A stretch of DNA of 21,695 bases from an uncultured Blautia sp. (GTDB lineage: Bacteria > Bacillota > Clostridia > Lachnospirales > Lachnospiraceae), in assembly GCA_946629475.1 (NCBI GenBank), contig CAMOXX010000022.1:1-21695 (forward strand), in the 5' to 3' direction. The position numbers were made by a program, and so were the translations under genes. The notes beneath the pieces were generated by a model. The model did not search any database and was not told the DNA's origin. It worked only from the letters and a program-made list of their open reading frames with translations. Of this stretch, positions 1 to 9,358 are shown piece after piece. Within the stretch, counting starts at the first letter, position 1, and the number at the start of each line of letters is the position of its first letter.

Positions 1-19
1 GGAAGGAGAGTGAAGATAT

Positions 20-1729
20 ATGCAATCTGAAAAGATAACAGCTGCAAATAAAAAAAGAATGGATGATGGAATCAAAGCATTTGCAAAGCTTAGGGAAGAG
101 TGCCGGGAGCCAATGAAGGTCAATGAGGCGCTTTTGCTCAAAATCATCCGTGACAACGAAGATACGGAATATGGGAAAAAGTACGATTTTAAGAATATTC
201 ACAGCATAAAAGAATTTCAGGCAAAGGTTCCTGTGACAAAATATTCAGATTATGCTGATTATGTGAAGCGGATGACGGATCAGGATGAGAAGAACCTGAT
301 CACCTCATACCCGGTCAGCCACTTTAACGGTTCCTCCGGGACCACCGGTGATGTAAAATATATCCCCATGCCGGATGTTATGGTTGCAGTCTACCTGCAG
401 TGCATCACGAAATGCACCCTGGGAGTTCTGACGGATGCCGTCGGGGACAGCTGGATCAATGGACGCTGCATCCGTCTGGTGGAGTGCCCTGCGGAGACGA
501 CATATCTTTCGTGCGGTGCGACCTTCGGCGCAATCTCCAGCAAAATGACACGCCACTTCCGCCCGAATATCGAGTCTCTGTTTACGTCTCCCGATGAGGC
601 GATTTTCCCGGAAACCGGAACAAATACCAGGTATCTTCACGCCAGGTTCGCGCTGATGGATCCGGATGCCACCGGTTTTCAGGCTGCCTACCTCAGCTAC
701 CTGGTAATCATGCTCAGATACATTGAGAATAACTGGGAGCTGCTGGTAAATGATATTGAAACGGGAACCATTGACCAGTCCATAGAGATGCCTCCTGAGG
801 TCCTTGAAAAACTGAAGTCGAAATTGTCTCCGATGCCGGAGAGGGCGAAACAGCTCCGGGAGATCTTTGCAAAAGGATTTGATGAACCTTTTGTGCCGAA
901 GGTCTGGAAGAACATGAAATACGTAATGGGAATCGGCACCGGAGGCTTTAAGGCCTACGCGGATCTGCTGCAGAGCCATTATACCGGCAATGATATCGTC
1001 TATGTGAAGATCGGTATTGCAGCTTCCGAGGGATGCTTTACCACCACATACAGGGTGAACTCGGAGGATACCGTTCTCGTGCCGGATTCCTGCTTCTTTG
1101 AATTCCTGCCGCTCGATGCCGAAGATGATTTTTCAAAGATCGTCACGCTCGATGGCCTCGAGGAAGGAAAAGAGTATGAAGTGATCATTACAAATATGGG
1201 AGGCTTTTACCGGTACAGAATGCGCGATGCGGTCCGCGTAGTGTCGAAATTCGAGAATACGCCGACACTGGAATTCCTCTACAGGATCGACCAGACAATC
1301 AACTTTATGGGGGAAAAGACCACCGAGGCTTCTCTCAGGAATGCAGCGAACAACACAGCAGAGGCACTCGGCTTTGAACTCGTTGATTTCAGCGTTTATG
1401 CTGACATCAAAGCCGAGCCGCCGAGGTATCAGTATTTCCTCGAAATCGGGAGAAATCCGTCTGAGGTAACCGCAAATGTTATCCGGTTGACTCTTGAAAA
1501 AGAGTTTTTAAAGTCATGCCCGGCGATGAAGGATCTGATTACCAGAGGAGTGTGCCAGGAGCTGAAGGTCAATTTCCTGCAGAAGGAGTCTTACGCTTTG
1601 TGGAGGGATCTTGCAATTTTCCGCGGGGCATCGGCCAATCAGCTGAAGCCGGTGCACATCATCAGAACGGAAAGCCAGAGGAAATTCTTCTTTGGAATGA
1701 CAGAATACAGCTCGGAAGCCATGCGGTAA
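20..1729 (+). CDS. GH3-family acyl-adenylate / amide synthetase
   Basis: The 569-residue protein resembles the GH3 (auxin-responsive GH3, JAR1-like) branch of adenylate-forming enzymes, which activate a carboxylic acid as acyl-AMP and pass it to an amine. Seen: a nucleotide-binding loop GSSGTTGDVK at residues 104-113, an ASEG motif at 335-338 (GH3 YxSSEG equivalent), GFYRYRMRD at 395-403 (GH3 YRxGD motif) and GEKTTE at 431-436. These are followed by a complete C-terminal lid domain to residue 569. Length fits full-size GH3 proteins. One oddity is Arg402, where Gly is usual in the YR-x-GD motif. The start has AAGGAG at 3-8, 11 bases upstream. It is soluble and cytoplasmic, with no signal peptide. 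It is the first gene visible in the operon, 27 bases ahead of a glycosyltransferase. Its likely job is acylating an amine in the pathway product (inference); the substrates are unknown. Confidence 0.85.
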   Translation: MQSEKITAANKKRMDDGIKAFAKLREECREPMKVNEALLLKIIRDNEDTEYGKKYDFKNIHSIKEFQAKVPVTKYSDYADYVKRMTDQDEKNLITSYPVSHFNGSSGTTGDVKYIPMPDVMVAVYLQCITKCTLGVLTDAVGDSWINGRCIRLVECPAETTYLSCGATFGAISSKMTRHFRPNIESLFTSPDEAIFPETGTNTRYLHARFALMDPDATGFQAAYLSYLVIMLRYIENNWELLVNDIETGTIDQSIEMPPEVLEKLKSKLSPMPERAKQLREIFAKGFDEPFVPKVWKNMKYVMGIGTGGFKAYADLLQSHYTGNDIVYVKIGIAASEGCFTTTYRVNSEDTVLVPDSCFFEFLPLDAEDDFSKIVTLDGLEEGKEYEVIITNMGGFYRYRMRDAVRVVSKFENTPTLEFLYRIDQTINFMGEKTTEASLRNAANNTAEALGFELVDFSVYADIKAEPPRYQYFLEIGRNPSEVTANVIRLTLEKEFLKSCPAMKDLITRGVCQELKVNFLQKESYALWRDLAIFRGASANQLKPVHIIRTESQRKFFFGMTEYSSEAMR

Positions 1730-1756
1730 GGATCACTGCAGAGGGGAGGACGTGTT

Positions 1757-2860
1757 ATGGATTACAAAGTATCTGTTATCGTGCCGATGTATAAGGCTGT
1801 AAGATTCATCAAACCGGCGGTCGAAGGACTGCTGGCCCAGACACTGAAAGAGCTTGAGGTTATCATTGTGGATGACTGTTCGCCGGATGACAGCCTGGAA
1901 AAATGCCGGGAGCTGTATGGAAATCATGAACGCGTGCAGATCCTTGCGCAGCCCCGGAACATGGGCCCGGGCGAAGCGCGGAATACAGGAATAAAAGCGG
2001 CCAGAGGCGAATATATCGCTTTTGTGGATATTGATGACGCTGTGCTGAAAAACGCTTTTGAGGAGATGTATAACCTTGCAAAGGAGAAATCCGATGCGGA
2101 TGTAATACACAGCACCGGGATGATCCTTGCTCTGGACAAGAGCGACCCCGACAGCCTCTACGATGTGGATGAGAAGGACTGGTTTCCCATCACCAGTGAC
2201 AGGTATGAAGTCCCGAAGGAAGTGACCGTTCTCCCTGACGATATCGGCGGGCGGTACAATAAATGGAGGAACCATGGCCTTCACTGGATGGTGGGCACCA
2301 AGCTTTTCAGAACACGGTTTCTGAGAGAAAATGACATCAGCTTCGGCAAAATCAGACTGTCCGAGGACATGGCCTTCTGCTTTACCGCGCTCTTCCTTGC
2401 AAAGACCTATGTGATTACCCCGAAGAGATATTACCTTTATCGGATCAGCAACGAGTCGATCTCCAGAAGAGGCTATACAACCCAGTTCTTCAGGACGGCG
2501 CTTTACGCCCTGTTTAATGTATGCCCTCTGGCAAGAGAGACCATGGACAGGGTTGCTTATTTTAAAAATCATCCGGAAAGTGAAAAAGGTGTCCTGGATT
2601 TCATGATTGAGATCCTTGAACAGGAATTCGTGATTCCCGTATACCAGAGCCTCGGTGAGGATGCGATCCTGGAGGACGGTGTGTTTACGAATCTTATGAA
2701 GGAACAGTTTGGCGAAAACGCGGATTACGTGACTTATTCCTTCTTTGAACAGCACAGGAAATATCCGCCGACCACCAGTTCCACAAAACTGCTGACCGTT
2801 GAAAACATGATAAAATACAGAGCAAAGGTCGAAGCGGCCGCAAAAGAAGGAAAGGCTTAA
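1757..2860 (+). CDS. Family 2 glycosyltransferase
   Basis: This 367-residue protein has the GT-A fold layout of GT2 enzymes, which transfer a sugar from a nucleotide-sugar to an acceptor in the cytoplasm. Seen: the N-terminal strand SVIVPMYKA, the nucleotide-contacting VDDCS at residues 38-42, RNTGIKAARGEYIAFVD leading to the metal-binding DIDD at 91-94, and the likely catalytic-base region LSEDMAFCF around E203-D204. The C-terminal 130 residues are helical, not recognisable, and lack obvious membrane segments. Start ATG 1757 is supported by GGGGAGGA at 1743-1750. It sits between the GH3 gene and the exporter genes, so it most likely glycosylates the pathway product or an intermediate (inference). 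A role in surface polysaccharide cannot be excluded. All key GT2 residues are present, unlike the GT2 half of the fusion protein at 15234-17363. Confidence 0.87.
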   Translation: MDYKVSVIVPMYKAVRFIKPAVEGLLAQTLKELEVIIVDDCSPDDSLEKCRELYGNHERVQILAQPRNMGPGEARNTGIKAARGEYIAFVDIDDAVLKNAFEEMYNLAKEKSDADVIHSTGMILALDKSDPDSLYDVDEKDWFPITSDRYEVPKEVTVLPDDIGGRYNKWRNHGLHWMVGTKLFRTRFLRENDISFGKIRLSEDMAFCFTALFLAKTYVITPKRYYLYRISNESISRRGYTTQFFRTALYALFNVCPLARETMDRVAYFKNHPESEKGVLDFMIEILEQEFVIPVYQSLGEDAILEDGVFTNLMKEQFGENADYVTYSFFEQHRKYPPTTSSTKLLTVENMIKYRAKVEAAAKEGKA

Positions 2861-2877
2861 GATACAGGTACATCTTT

Positions 2878-4632
2878 ATGAAACTGATATTGCGGTATAT
2901 GAACAAAAAGGACAAAATCATATCGGCAGTCATAATGATCTTTGTGATTGTTCAGGTGATACTGGAAACAAAAATACCTGTGATCATGGGCGTAATATCG
3001 GGCCTTCTGCAGCAGGGAAACATGACTGCAGGTGCAGTCCGCTCAAAGGGCATCGAGATGGTTTTGTACGCCCTGATTGCCTTTGCAGCGGCCAGTATCG
3101 TGTGCTGGCTGATCATAGATGTCACATCCCGCGTGTCCAATTCCATGCGGATCTCCGTATTCGGAAAACTGCTGGACTTTTCCCTCTTTGAGGTTTCGTC
3201 GTTTGGCACAGGGACCCTGATTTCCAGATGCAATGATGATATTTATTCTGTTCAGTCATTTATGACACAGAGTCTGCAGTCGCTGATCAAAGCGCCGATT
3301 CTGCTGATTATTGTGTTCCTCAGACTGTCTTCCACAGAGGGACTGTGGATCGCGATGTCCGCCGCGGCGGTTGCGCTTATGGCGGTTCTCGTATTCCTGA
3401 TGTTTGTGAAGATCGCGCCTCTTGTCCGCAGACAAAGCATAGCAAGAGACATGATGATCGGCGCGGCGCACGAGCATATTTACGGCATTCGCCACATCCA
3501 CTGCGGCAACCGTTTTTCCTCCCAGGAGGAGAGCTACGACAGGATCAACGGGGAGGTCGTCCGCTATGGGATTAAATCAAAAACGATCCTGGGTTTTTTC
3601 TCCCCGACCACTTCAATGCTGATTTATATTCTGACTCTGGCGATATACATTTCCGGAGCGTTTCTGATGCAGAAGCAGGGGATGACAGAGCAGGCTGCGG
3701 CTTTTTCATCCATGGTCTCCTTTGTTTCCTATATTACTTTTCTGTTTACGGCACTGATCAATATCGTGCTGGTGCTGCTCAATGTTCCGCTGCTTACCAA
3801 TGCCCAGGGACGTATTCTGGAGATTCTCAATCAGGAAAACAGCATACCGGACGGAGATTTCAGCGGGCCGGTTCCGGAGCATGGAACAGTCGAGTTCAGG
3901 CAGGTTTCTTTTGCCTATCCCGAGGCGAAGGCCAGTGCTGTTTCTGACCTGACCTTTAAGATAAACGCCGGCCAGACCGTTGCGATCATCGGCGGTACAG
4001 GCGCCGGAAAGACCACGGTTCTGAACCTGATACTCAGGCTCTATGAAGCGGATAAGGGAGAGATTCTGGTGGATGGCGTGAAGGTAAAAGACTTCCGGCT
4101 CAAAGCACTCAGGGATCTCATCGGATATGTTCCTCAGGAAAACTACCTGTTTTCCGGAACGATCGCGCAAAATATCGGATACGGGGAGAACGGCAGGTTC
4201 AGGGCTACGCTGGAGGAGATTCAGAAAGCGGCAGTCACAGGCCAGGCGGACTCTTTTATACGGCAGAAAGAGGAAGGCTACAATGCAGGCGTTCAGCCCG
4301 GAGGGACGAATTTTTCCGGAGGACAGAGGCAGAGACTTACGATTTCGCGCGCCATATGCCGGGATCCTGAGATCTATATTTTTGACGATTCCTTTTCGGC
4401 GCTCGATTTTGAGACCGATGCGAAGCTCAGGAGAGCATTGAAAAAGACAACCGAAGGCGCTACGGTAATCATAGTGGGGCAGCGAATATCGAGTGTCCGT
4501 GATGCGGATTCCATACTGGTAATGGATAAAGGCCGGATTGTGGACCAGGGAACTCATGAGGAGCTGCTGATGAGATGCAGTGTATATCAGGAGATTGCGG
4601 CGTCACAGAATCCGGAGGAGAAGGCAGTATGA
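2878..4632 (+). CDS. ABC exporter half-transporter, degenerate ATP site
   Basis: 584 residues: an N-terminal exporter-type membrane domain with about six hydrophobic segments (roughly 14-40, 61-85, 139-160, 161-180, 243-265, 280-303) and a C-terminal ATPase domain. Walker A is GGTGAGKTT (372-380), the Q-loop is VPQENYLF, and the signature is an intact FSGGQ (479-483). Walker B is IYIFDD with Asp504 where the catalytic Glu should be. The H-loop reads VGQRIS with Gln535 in place of His. These two losses are typical of the non-catalytic subunit of heterodimeric type IV exporters such as TM287/288 and BmrCD. The start at 2878 has only a weak CAGG at 2865-2868. The stop overlaps the next ABC gene as ATGA. 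It presumably exports the product of this operon together with its partner. It lacks a peptidase domain, so it is not of the bacteriocin-processing type. Confidence 0.93.
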   Translation: MKLILRYMNKKDKIISAVIMIFVIVQVILETKIPVIMGVISGLLQQGNMTAGAVRSKGIEMVLYALIAFAAASIVCWLIIDVTSRVSNSMRISVFGKLLDFSLFEVSSFGTGTLISRCNDDIYSVQSFMTQSLQSLIKAPILLIIVFLRLSSTEGLWIAMSAAAVALMAVLVFLMFVKIAPLVRRQSIARDMMIGAAHEHIYGIRHIHCGNRFSSQEESYDRINGEVVRYGIKSKTILGFFSPTTSMLIYILTLAIYISGAFLMQKQGMTEQAAAFSSMVSFVSYITFLFTALINIVLVLLNVPLLTNAQGRILEILNQENSIPDGDFSGPVPEHGTVEFRQVSFAYPEAKASAVSDLTFKINAGQTVAIIGGTGAGKTTVLNLILRLYEADKGEILVDGVKVKDFRLKALRDLIGYVPQENYLFSGTIAQNIGYGENGRFRATLEEIQKAAVTGQADSFIRQKEEGYNAGVQPGGTNFSGGQRQRLTISRAICRDPEIYIFDDSFSALDFETDAKLRRALKKTTEGATVIIVGQRISSVRDADSILVMDKGRIVDQGTHEELLMRCSVYQEIAASQNPEEKAV

Positions 4633-6380
4633 AGGGACAGGGGCTTTATGTTATAAAAAGAATGAAAGTGTTTTTGCGTCCCTATGCTTTCAGGCTGCTG
4701 GCAGTAATGCTGATCGGCGCCTGCGGCTCTTTCTGCAATATCATGATTCCGGGCCAGATCGAAAAAATCTCAGGGATCATACAGAGCCAGATCGGGAATG
4801 AAATCAGCCTCTCTTCTGTGACAAAGGCCGGGGCTGTCTGCGCAGCTATCATCCTGGCAATGTTTCTGTGCAATTATTCTTACAACAGAGGCATGGAAGT
4901 ATATGCTCAGAAGATCGGCGGAGATATCAGGGCCGCGCTGAACCGAAAAATCAACAGGATTTCGCTGATGAACCTCGATCAGATGAGGGCCGGCGACCTG
5001 ATCGCGAATATGACCTCCGATGTTGACAGTGTCAGCATTGCGATATCACAGTCCATAGGGCCGCTTCTGACAAATACGATCGTGCTCGTCGGGACCGTTG
5101 TTGTGATGCTTTTGAAGAGTGTCCCCCTGGCGGCCTGTGTGATTGTATCGACGGTTTCGGGCGTGCTGATCTGCATGGTGATCTCTTCAAAAATGATCCC
5201 GAGGCGGAATGAGCTGCGTAACGAACTGTCCAATATCAACGGGATGGTGGATGAGACTCTGAAGGGATTCCTGGTGATCCGCGCCTATAATTCCGAGGAG
5301 GATGTTCTCAAGGAATTCACAGATGCAAACATGCGTTATACCAGGAACATGAAAAAGACCCAGTTTGCTTCCGATGAGCTCACACCCCTGATGGCCATGC
5401 TGAACAACATTACCTATGTTGCTGTCTGCATCGTCGGAACATGGCTGATCGTGAGCGGCAGCAATACAGTGACGATAGGCGTGATCGTGGCATTCCTGCT
5501 CTATGCCAGAATGCTTTCCACACCTCTCAACTTTTTTGCGGCAATCCTGAGCATGCTGGCATTTACTATGGTGAACTGCCGAAAAATCCTGTATGTACTG
5601 GATATGCCGGAAAACGTTGATGAGGGGAAAAAGGAGATCTCCGGCGTGAAGGGAGCTGTATCGTTTCGGGATGTCCGGTTCGGCTATACCCCGGACAAAG
5701 AGGTTATCCACGGGTTTAACGCTGAGATCAGACCCGGAATGAAGGTGGCGATCGTCGGGCATACCGGTGCGGGAAAGACGACGCTGGTCAATCTTCTGAT
5801 GCGGTTTTATGAGACGAACAGCGGCAGGATCCTTATAGACGGAACAGATATTAAGGAAATTCCGCGAAAACGGCTGCATGAGGTCCTGGGAATGGTCATG
5901 CAGGAGACTTTTCTCTTCCACGCAAGTATCCGGGACAATATTCTGTATTATGCACCTGACGCATCGGAAGAGGAGCTTATGGATGTGATTGACAAGTGCA
6001 GCCTATCACACTTTATCCGGACACTGCCGGAAGGGCTGGATACGGTGCTGTCAGAAAAGATGGCGGTATCCTCCGGACAGAAGCAGCTGATCTCCATAGC
6101 CAGAACCATGATACAGAACCCGTCCATACTGATACTGGATGAGGCGACATCCTCCGTGGACACCCGCACCGAGATGCTGATACAGAGGGCGCTCGATGAG
6201 CTGTCGAAGGATCATACAAGCTTTGTTATTGCGCACAGGCTTTCGACAATCCGGAACGCAGATGCCATATTTGTCATGCAGGACGGCGATATTGCCGAGA
6301 TAGGCACGCATGAAGAGCTGCTTGAAAAGAACGGGATCTATTCCAGGCTGTACAGGAGCCAGTTTGAAAACGCAGGATAA
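4629..6380 (+). CDS. ABC exporter half-transporter, catalytic partner
   Basis: 583 residues from ATG 4629, which overlaps the preceding stop in ATGA and has GGAGGAG at 4614-4620. An in-frame ATG at 4575 lies inside the upstream gene and lacks such a site. The membrane domain has about six hydrophobic segments (roughly 21-42, 66-84, 147-165, 167-187, 258-278, 283-312). The ATPase domain has Walker A GHTGAGKTT (377-385), Walker B ILILDE with catalytic Glu505, and H-loop AHRLS with His536. Its signature is VSSGQ (480-484) rather than LSGGQ. Paired with the upstream subunit, this builds one consensus ATP site (this Walker A/B with the partner FSGGQ) and one degenerate site. It is an inner-membrane exporter half; its cargo is inferred to be the metabolite made by the flanking NRPS, GH3 and ATP-grasp enzymes. 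Confidence 0.94.
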   Translation: MKGQGLYVIKRMKVFLRPYAFRLLAVMLIGACGSFCNIMIPGQIEKISGIIQSQIGNEISLSSVTKAGAVCAAIILAMFLCNYSYNRGMEVYAQKIGGDIRAALNRKINRISLMNLDQMRAGDLIANMTSDVDSVSIAISQSIGPLLTNTIVLVGTVVVMLLKSVPLAACVIVSTVSGVLICMVISSKMIPRRNELRNELSNINGMVDETLKGFLVIRAYNSEEDVLKEFTDANMRYTRNMKKTQFASDELTPLMAMLNNITYVAVCIVGTWLIVSGSNTVTIGVIVAFLLYARMLSTPLNFFAAILSMLAFTMVNCRKILYVLDMPENVDEGKKEISGVKGAVSFRDVRFGYTPDKEVIHGFNAEIRPGMKVAIVGHTGAGKTTLVNLLMRFYETNSGRILIDGTDIKEIPRKRLHEVLGMVMQETFLFHASIRDNILYYAPDASEEELMDVIDKCSLSHFIRTLPEGLDTVLSEKMAVSSGQKQLISIARTMIQNPSILILDEATSSVDTRTEMLIQRALDELSKDHTSFVIAHRLSTIRNADAIFVMQDGDIAEIGTHEELLEKNGIYSRLYRSQFENAG

Positions 6381-6430
6381 GATAAGCATCACTTCATGGA
6401 TGAGCCGTGGGAAAGGAACGCATAAATCCT

Positions 6431-9358
6431 ATGTATTTTCTTGATGAATTTGAAAAACAGGCAGCAGTAAACGGTGATTCGGCTGCTCTCACAGATCATG
6501 ACGGGAAGAGAAGCTGTACATACGGGCAGCTGGACAGCCTTTCTGACATGATCGCCGGCAGGCTGACAGCCCGGGGAATAAAGCCGGGCAGCAGCGTGAT
6601 CATCATTCTTCCCAGAACGATTGAGTATATTGCCTGCGAGATCGCGCTTTTAAAAATCGGGGCTGTGGTTGTACCGCTTATTCCCGAATACCCGCAGGAC
6701 CGGGTCGACTTCATCGAAAAAGACAGCAGCGCGGTATTCATTATAAGAGAAAGCTTTTTTGACGGAACAGAGCCTTCTTCGGGTGAAGCCGCAAAGCCCT
6801 CTGAAATCAGTGATGATGAGCGGGGAATGATCATATACACTTCCGGGTCGACAGGAAGGCCGAAAGGAGTCGTATACACAAGGAGTAATATAGATGCGCA
6901 GATCATCAGAACTACAGAAAGAGTAAGGGATATTTCGCCTCTTGTTTTTGCCGCATCCGCGACTATGTCATTCTGCGTTACGGTCACAGAGTATCTGAGA
7001 ACTCTTGCTGTGGGAGGACATGTACATATTATATCGAGTGAAGTACGTTCTGACGCGCGCAGGCTTTCGGACTACTATAAAGAAAACCGGATTACTGCAG
7101 GCTTTATCAGCCCCAGAATACTGAAAGGCTTTTCGTGCAAAAGTGAATGCCTGAAGAAAGTTATTACTGCCAGTGAAAAAGTGGTAAACATTTATTCACC
7201 GGATTTTGAGATAGTCAATGCCTATGGGCAGAGTGAAACGGTCGGAACCATTACAGGGTTTACGATCGATAAGTTTTATGACAATACACCTATCGGGAAA
7301 CCGCTGCAGGGAATTGAGATGATTGTCGTCAATCAGGATGGGGAAGAAGTTCCGGATGGCCAGGAGGGAGAGATCTGTATAATCGGGAATCTGCCCTGCG
7401 AGTATAATAATCTCAGAGAAGAGACAGAAAGGGTCTTTATAAAACTTCCCGACGGAAGGATTTTTATTCACTCGGGAGATATAGGCAAAAAGCTTCCTGA
7501 CGGCAATGTTCAGTACCTGAACAGAAATGACTGGATGATAAAGATTCACGGGCAGAGGGTCGAGCCGGGCGAAATAGAGTCTGTGATGAACACAGTGGAC
7601 GGTATTACAGGCTCTGTTGTAAAGGCATTTGAAAATGAAGACGGCACGATGCTTTTGTGTGGCTTTTATACAGGTGACAAATCTGTAGAGCGGGAGCAGA
7701 TCGTACAAAAACTGAAGGCTGCCCTCCCGGCCTATATGATTCCCGGAGTGTTTGTGAGGATGGACGCGTTTCCTGTCAATGCCAATGGCAAGACGGACAG
7801 AAAATCGATAGAAAGACCGGATTTAAGCATGCTGACCAGTGAATATGAGGAGCCGGTCGGCGAAACGGAAGAAGCTCTCTGCAACGCAATGCAGGAGATA
7901 CTGAATATTAAAAAGATCGGACGCTATGACAATTTCTTTGAACTTGGCGGGAACTCACTGAATGCTGTCGCGCTTTGTTCCGTATGCGGCATAGAAGGAA
8001 TCGCGCCTCAGATTGTGATGATCGGACAGACTCCCGAAAAGATTGCCAGGCTGATATCGGAAAAGAACTTTTATCCGAAGCCGCAGCTTATGGTTTCGGA
8101 CGAACTTAAGAAGGTCTATCCTCTTTCTATTTCTCAAAAGTACCAGTATGAAGTATGCAGAAGAAAGGGTAAGACAATCGACTGCATTGATGCGGTATAT
8201 TTTTTCAGGCTCGACGAGGATATTGATATTGCGAAGCTGAAAAAATCGGTTGAAGACGTCATTAATGCGCATGTGATCTACAGGAGCCATATAGATATAG
8301 ACAACGGACAGCTGCTGACCGATCAGACTGCTTACAAAGTTGAAGACCTCTGCCTGAAAGAGAGTGAGTTTGAAAACTGGAGAAAGAGTAAATATACCCG
8401 TGTCCGCAATCTGAAGACAGATCCTCTGTTTGAAGCAAAAATGCTGCATATCGACAATGGCAGTACTTACCTGTTTATGTGCCTGTGCCATCTTGCCTAT
8501 GACGGGAAATCACTGAAGAATGTGTTTGAGGAAATATCCTCCAGATACATTGAAACGCCGGTTGAGGCCGAGCAGGCATCCGTTTTTGACCTCATTGATC
8601 AGGAATGCCGAATCAGAGAGGACAAAGGGCTTATAGAAAAAGCTCAGCAGGTATTTGCTTCTAACTATGAAGGCCTGAAGGATCCGGCGCTGTTTGATAC
8701 GGAAAAGACGTACGCGACAGGAGTTTCTCTGAGGATACTGGAAGAGGAAAGCAGGACTGAAATTGATGATTTTCTGAAGAACCATGGTATTTCGATCCTG
8801 ACACTGTTTCAGGCGGCAGCGGAAATCACCATAAAAGAGATGTTTAAGGCAGATGATTTTTGTTATATGAATGTTCATGACGGAAGATCCCATCAGCTTT
8901 TAGATGCATCCCACGGTGTTTTCGCCAGATCAGTTTTTATGCGGTCCGGAGCAGGCAGGTATGACAGTACTGCGGAGTATTTCAGAAGGATAGAAGAGCA
9001 GTATCAGAGGCTTGTCTATTATGATGTTCTTGATACTTTTGAAACGGTCGCGAAACACCCGGGAATAATGTCAGGAATAACATTTAATTTCAGGGATATG
9101 CAGGGAATCATGCTGAGGCTCGGAAAAAAGATGCTGCTTTCTGATTTCCTTGACGAGATCAACACAGTTTACAAACCTTTTACGGACTTTGATTTTATTG
9201 TTAACAGACTGCCGAAGGGTTATGGATACCTTGTTACTGTTGCGTCAGCAAAGGTGTCCGGGGACTTTGCAGAAGACTTCATTAAGTGCTTTGCCGGGAC
9301 GATTCTCGGCATATTACATGGCAAAAATGCAGAGGGAGGAAACCGCGGTGAAGAATGA
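6431..9358 (+). CDS. NRPS, A-T-C
   Basis: 975 residues from ATG 6431. The alternative in-frame GTG at 6407 has no well-spaced ribosome binding site, while AAAGGAA lies 12 bases before the ATG. The adenylation domain covers about 1-460: YTSGSTGRPKG (136-146), NAYGQSE (263-269), HSGD (347-350), GQRVEPGEIE (374-383) and NANGKTDRK (450-458). The carrier domain follows, with LGGNS and the phosphopantetheine Ser509. The condensation domain spans about 562-962; its HHxxxDG motif reads CHLAYDG (686-692), so the first His is Cys but the second, catalytic His is kept. The residue aligned with PheA Asp235 is Cys182, so an ordinary alpha-amino acid is not the obvious substrate. With no N-terminal C domain it fits a loading module. 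It overlaps the next NRPS gene by 11 bases. It looks AT-richer than the middle of the next gene. Confidence 0.92.
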   Translation: MYFLDEFEKQAAVNGDSAALTDHDGKRSCTYGQLDSLSDMIAGRLTARGIKPGSSVIIILPRTIEYIACEIALLKIGAVVVPLIPEYPQDRVDFIEKDSSAVFIIRESFFDGTEPSSGEAAKPSEISDDERGMIIYTSGSTGRPKGVVYTRSNIDAQIIRTTERVRDISPLVFAASATMSFCVTVTEYLRTLAVGGHVHIISSEVRSDARRLSDYYKENRITAGFISPRILKGFSCKSECLKKVITASEKVVNIYSPDFEIVNAYGQSETVGTITGFTIDKFYDNTPIGKPLQGIEMIVVNQDGEEVPDGQEGEICIIGNLPCEYNNLREETERVFIKLPDGRIFIHSGDIGKKLPDGNVQYLNRNDWMIKIHGQRVEPGEIESVMNTVDGITGSVVKAFENEDGTMLLCGFYTGDKSVEREQIVQKLKAALPAYMIPGVFVRMDAFPVNANGKTDRKSIERPDLSMLTSEYEEPVGETEEALCNAMQEILNIKKIGRYDNFFELGGNSLNAVALCSVCGIEGIAPQIVMIGQTPEKIARLISEKNFYPKPQLMVSDELKKVYPLSISQKYQYEVCRRKGKTIDCIDAVYFFRLDEDIDIAKLKKSVEDVINAHVIYRSHIDIDNGQLLTDQTAYKVEDLCLKESEFENWRKSKYTRVRNLKTDPLFEAKMLHIDNGSTYLFMCLCHLAYDGKSLKNVFEEISSRYIETPVEAEQASVFDLIDQECRIREDKGLIEKAQQVFASNYEGLKDPALFDTEKTYATGVSLRILEEESRTEIDDFLKNHGISILTLFQAAAEITIKEMFKADDFCYMNVHDGRSHQLLDASHGVFARSVFMRSGAGRYDSTAEYFRRIEEQYQRLVYYDVLDTFETVAKHPGIMSGITFNFRDMQGIMLRLGKKMLLSDFLDEINTVYKPFTDFDFIVNRLPKGYGYLVTVASAKVSGDFAEDFIKCFAGTILGILHGKNAEGGNRGEE
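9333..9340 (+). promoter_or_regulatory. Ribosome binding site deciding the GTG start of NRPS 2
   Basis: AGGGAGGA lies 7 bases before GTG 9348, inside the last codons of the first NRPS gene. It fixes the start of the second NRPS at a GTG that overlaps the upstream stop, which implies translational coupling of the two subunits. Confidence 0.8.

Noticed and set aside
305..979. Minus-strand open frame opposite the GH3 gene (224 codons)
   Set aside because: The composition is rich in Arg and His as expected of a shadow frame, with no recognisable domain, and the plus-strand GH3 motifs explain the region.
1733..2755. Long open frame on the minus strand opposite the GT2 gene (340 codons)
   Set aside because: It lies fully opposite a clear GT2 gene, shows no recognisable family, and similar antisense frames occur opposite most genes here because of codon bias.
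3706..4557. Minus-strand open frame opposite the first ABC gene (283 codons)
   Set aside because: It is entirely antisense to the conserved Walker A, signature and Walker B region and has no family features of its own.
4575..4628. Upstream ATG for the second ABC half-transporter
   Set aside because: ATG 4629 overlaps the stop as ATGA and has GGAGGAG upstream; the extra 18 residues lack membrane-protein character.
9150..9347. Upstream in-frame extension of the second NRPS to ATG 9150
   Set aside because: It would overlap the previous NRPS by over 200 bases and encodes no A-domain sequence. GTG 9348 has a strong ribosome binding site and starts right at the A domain.
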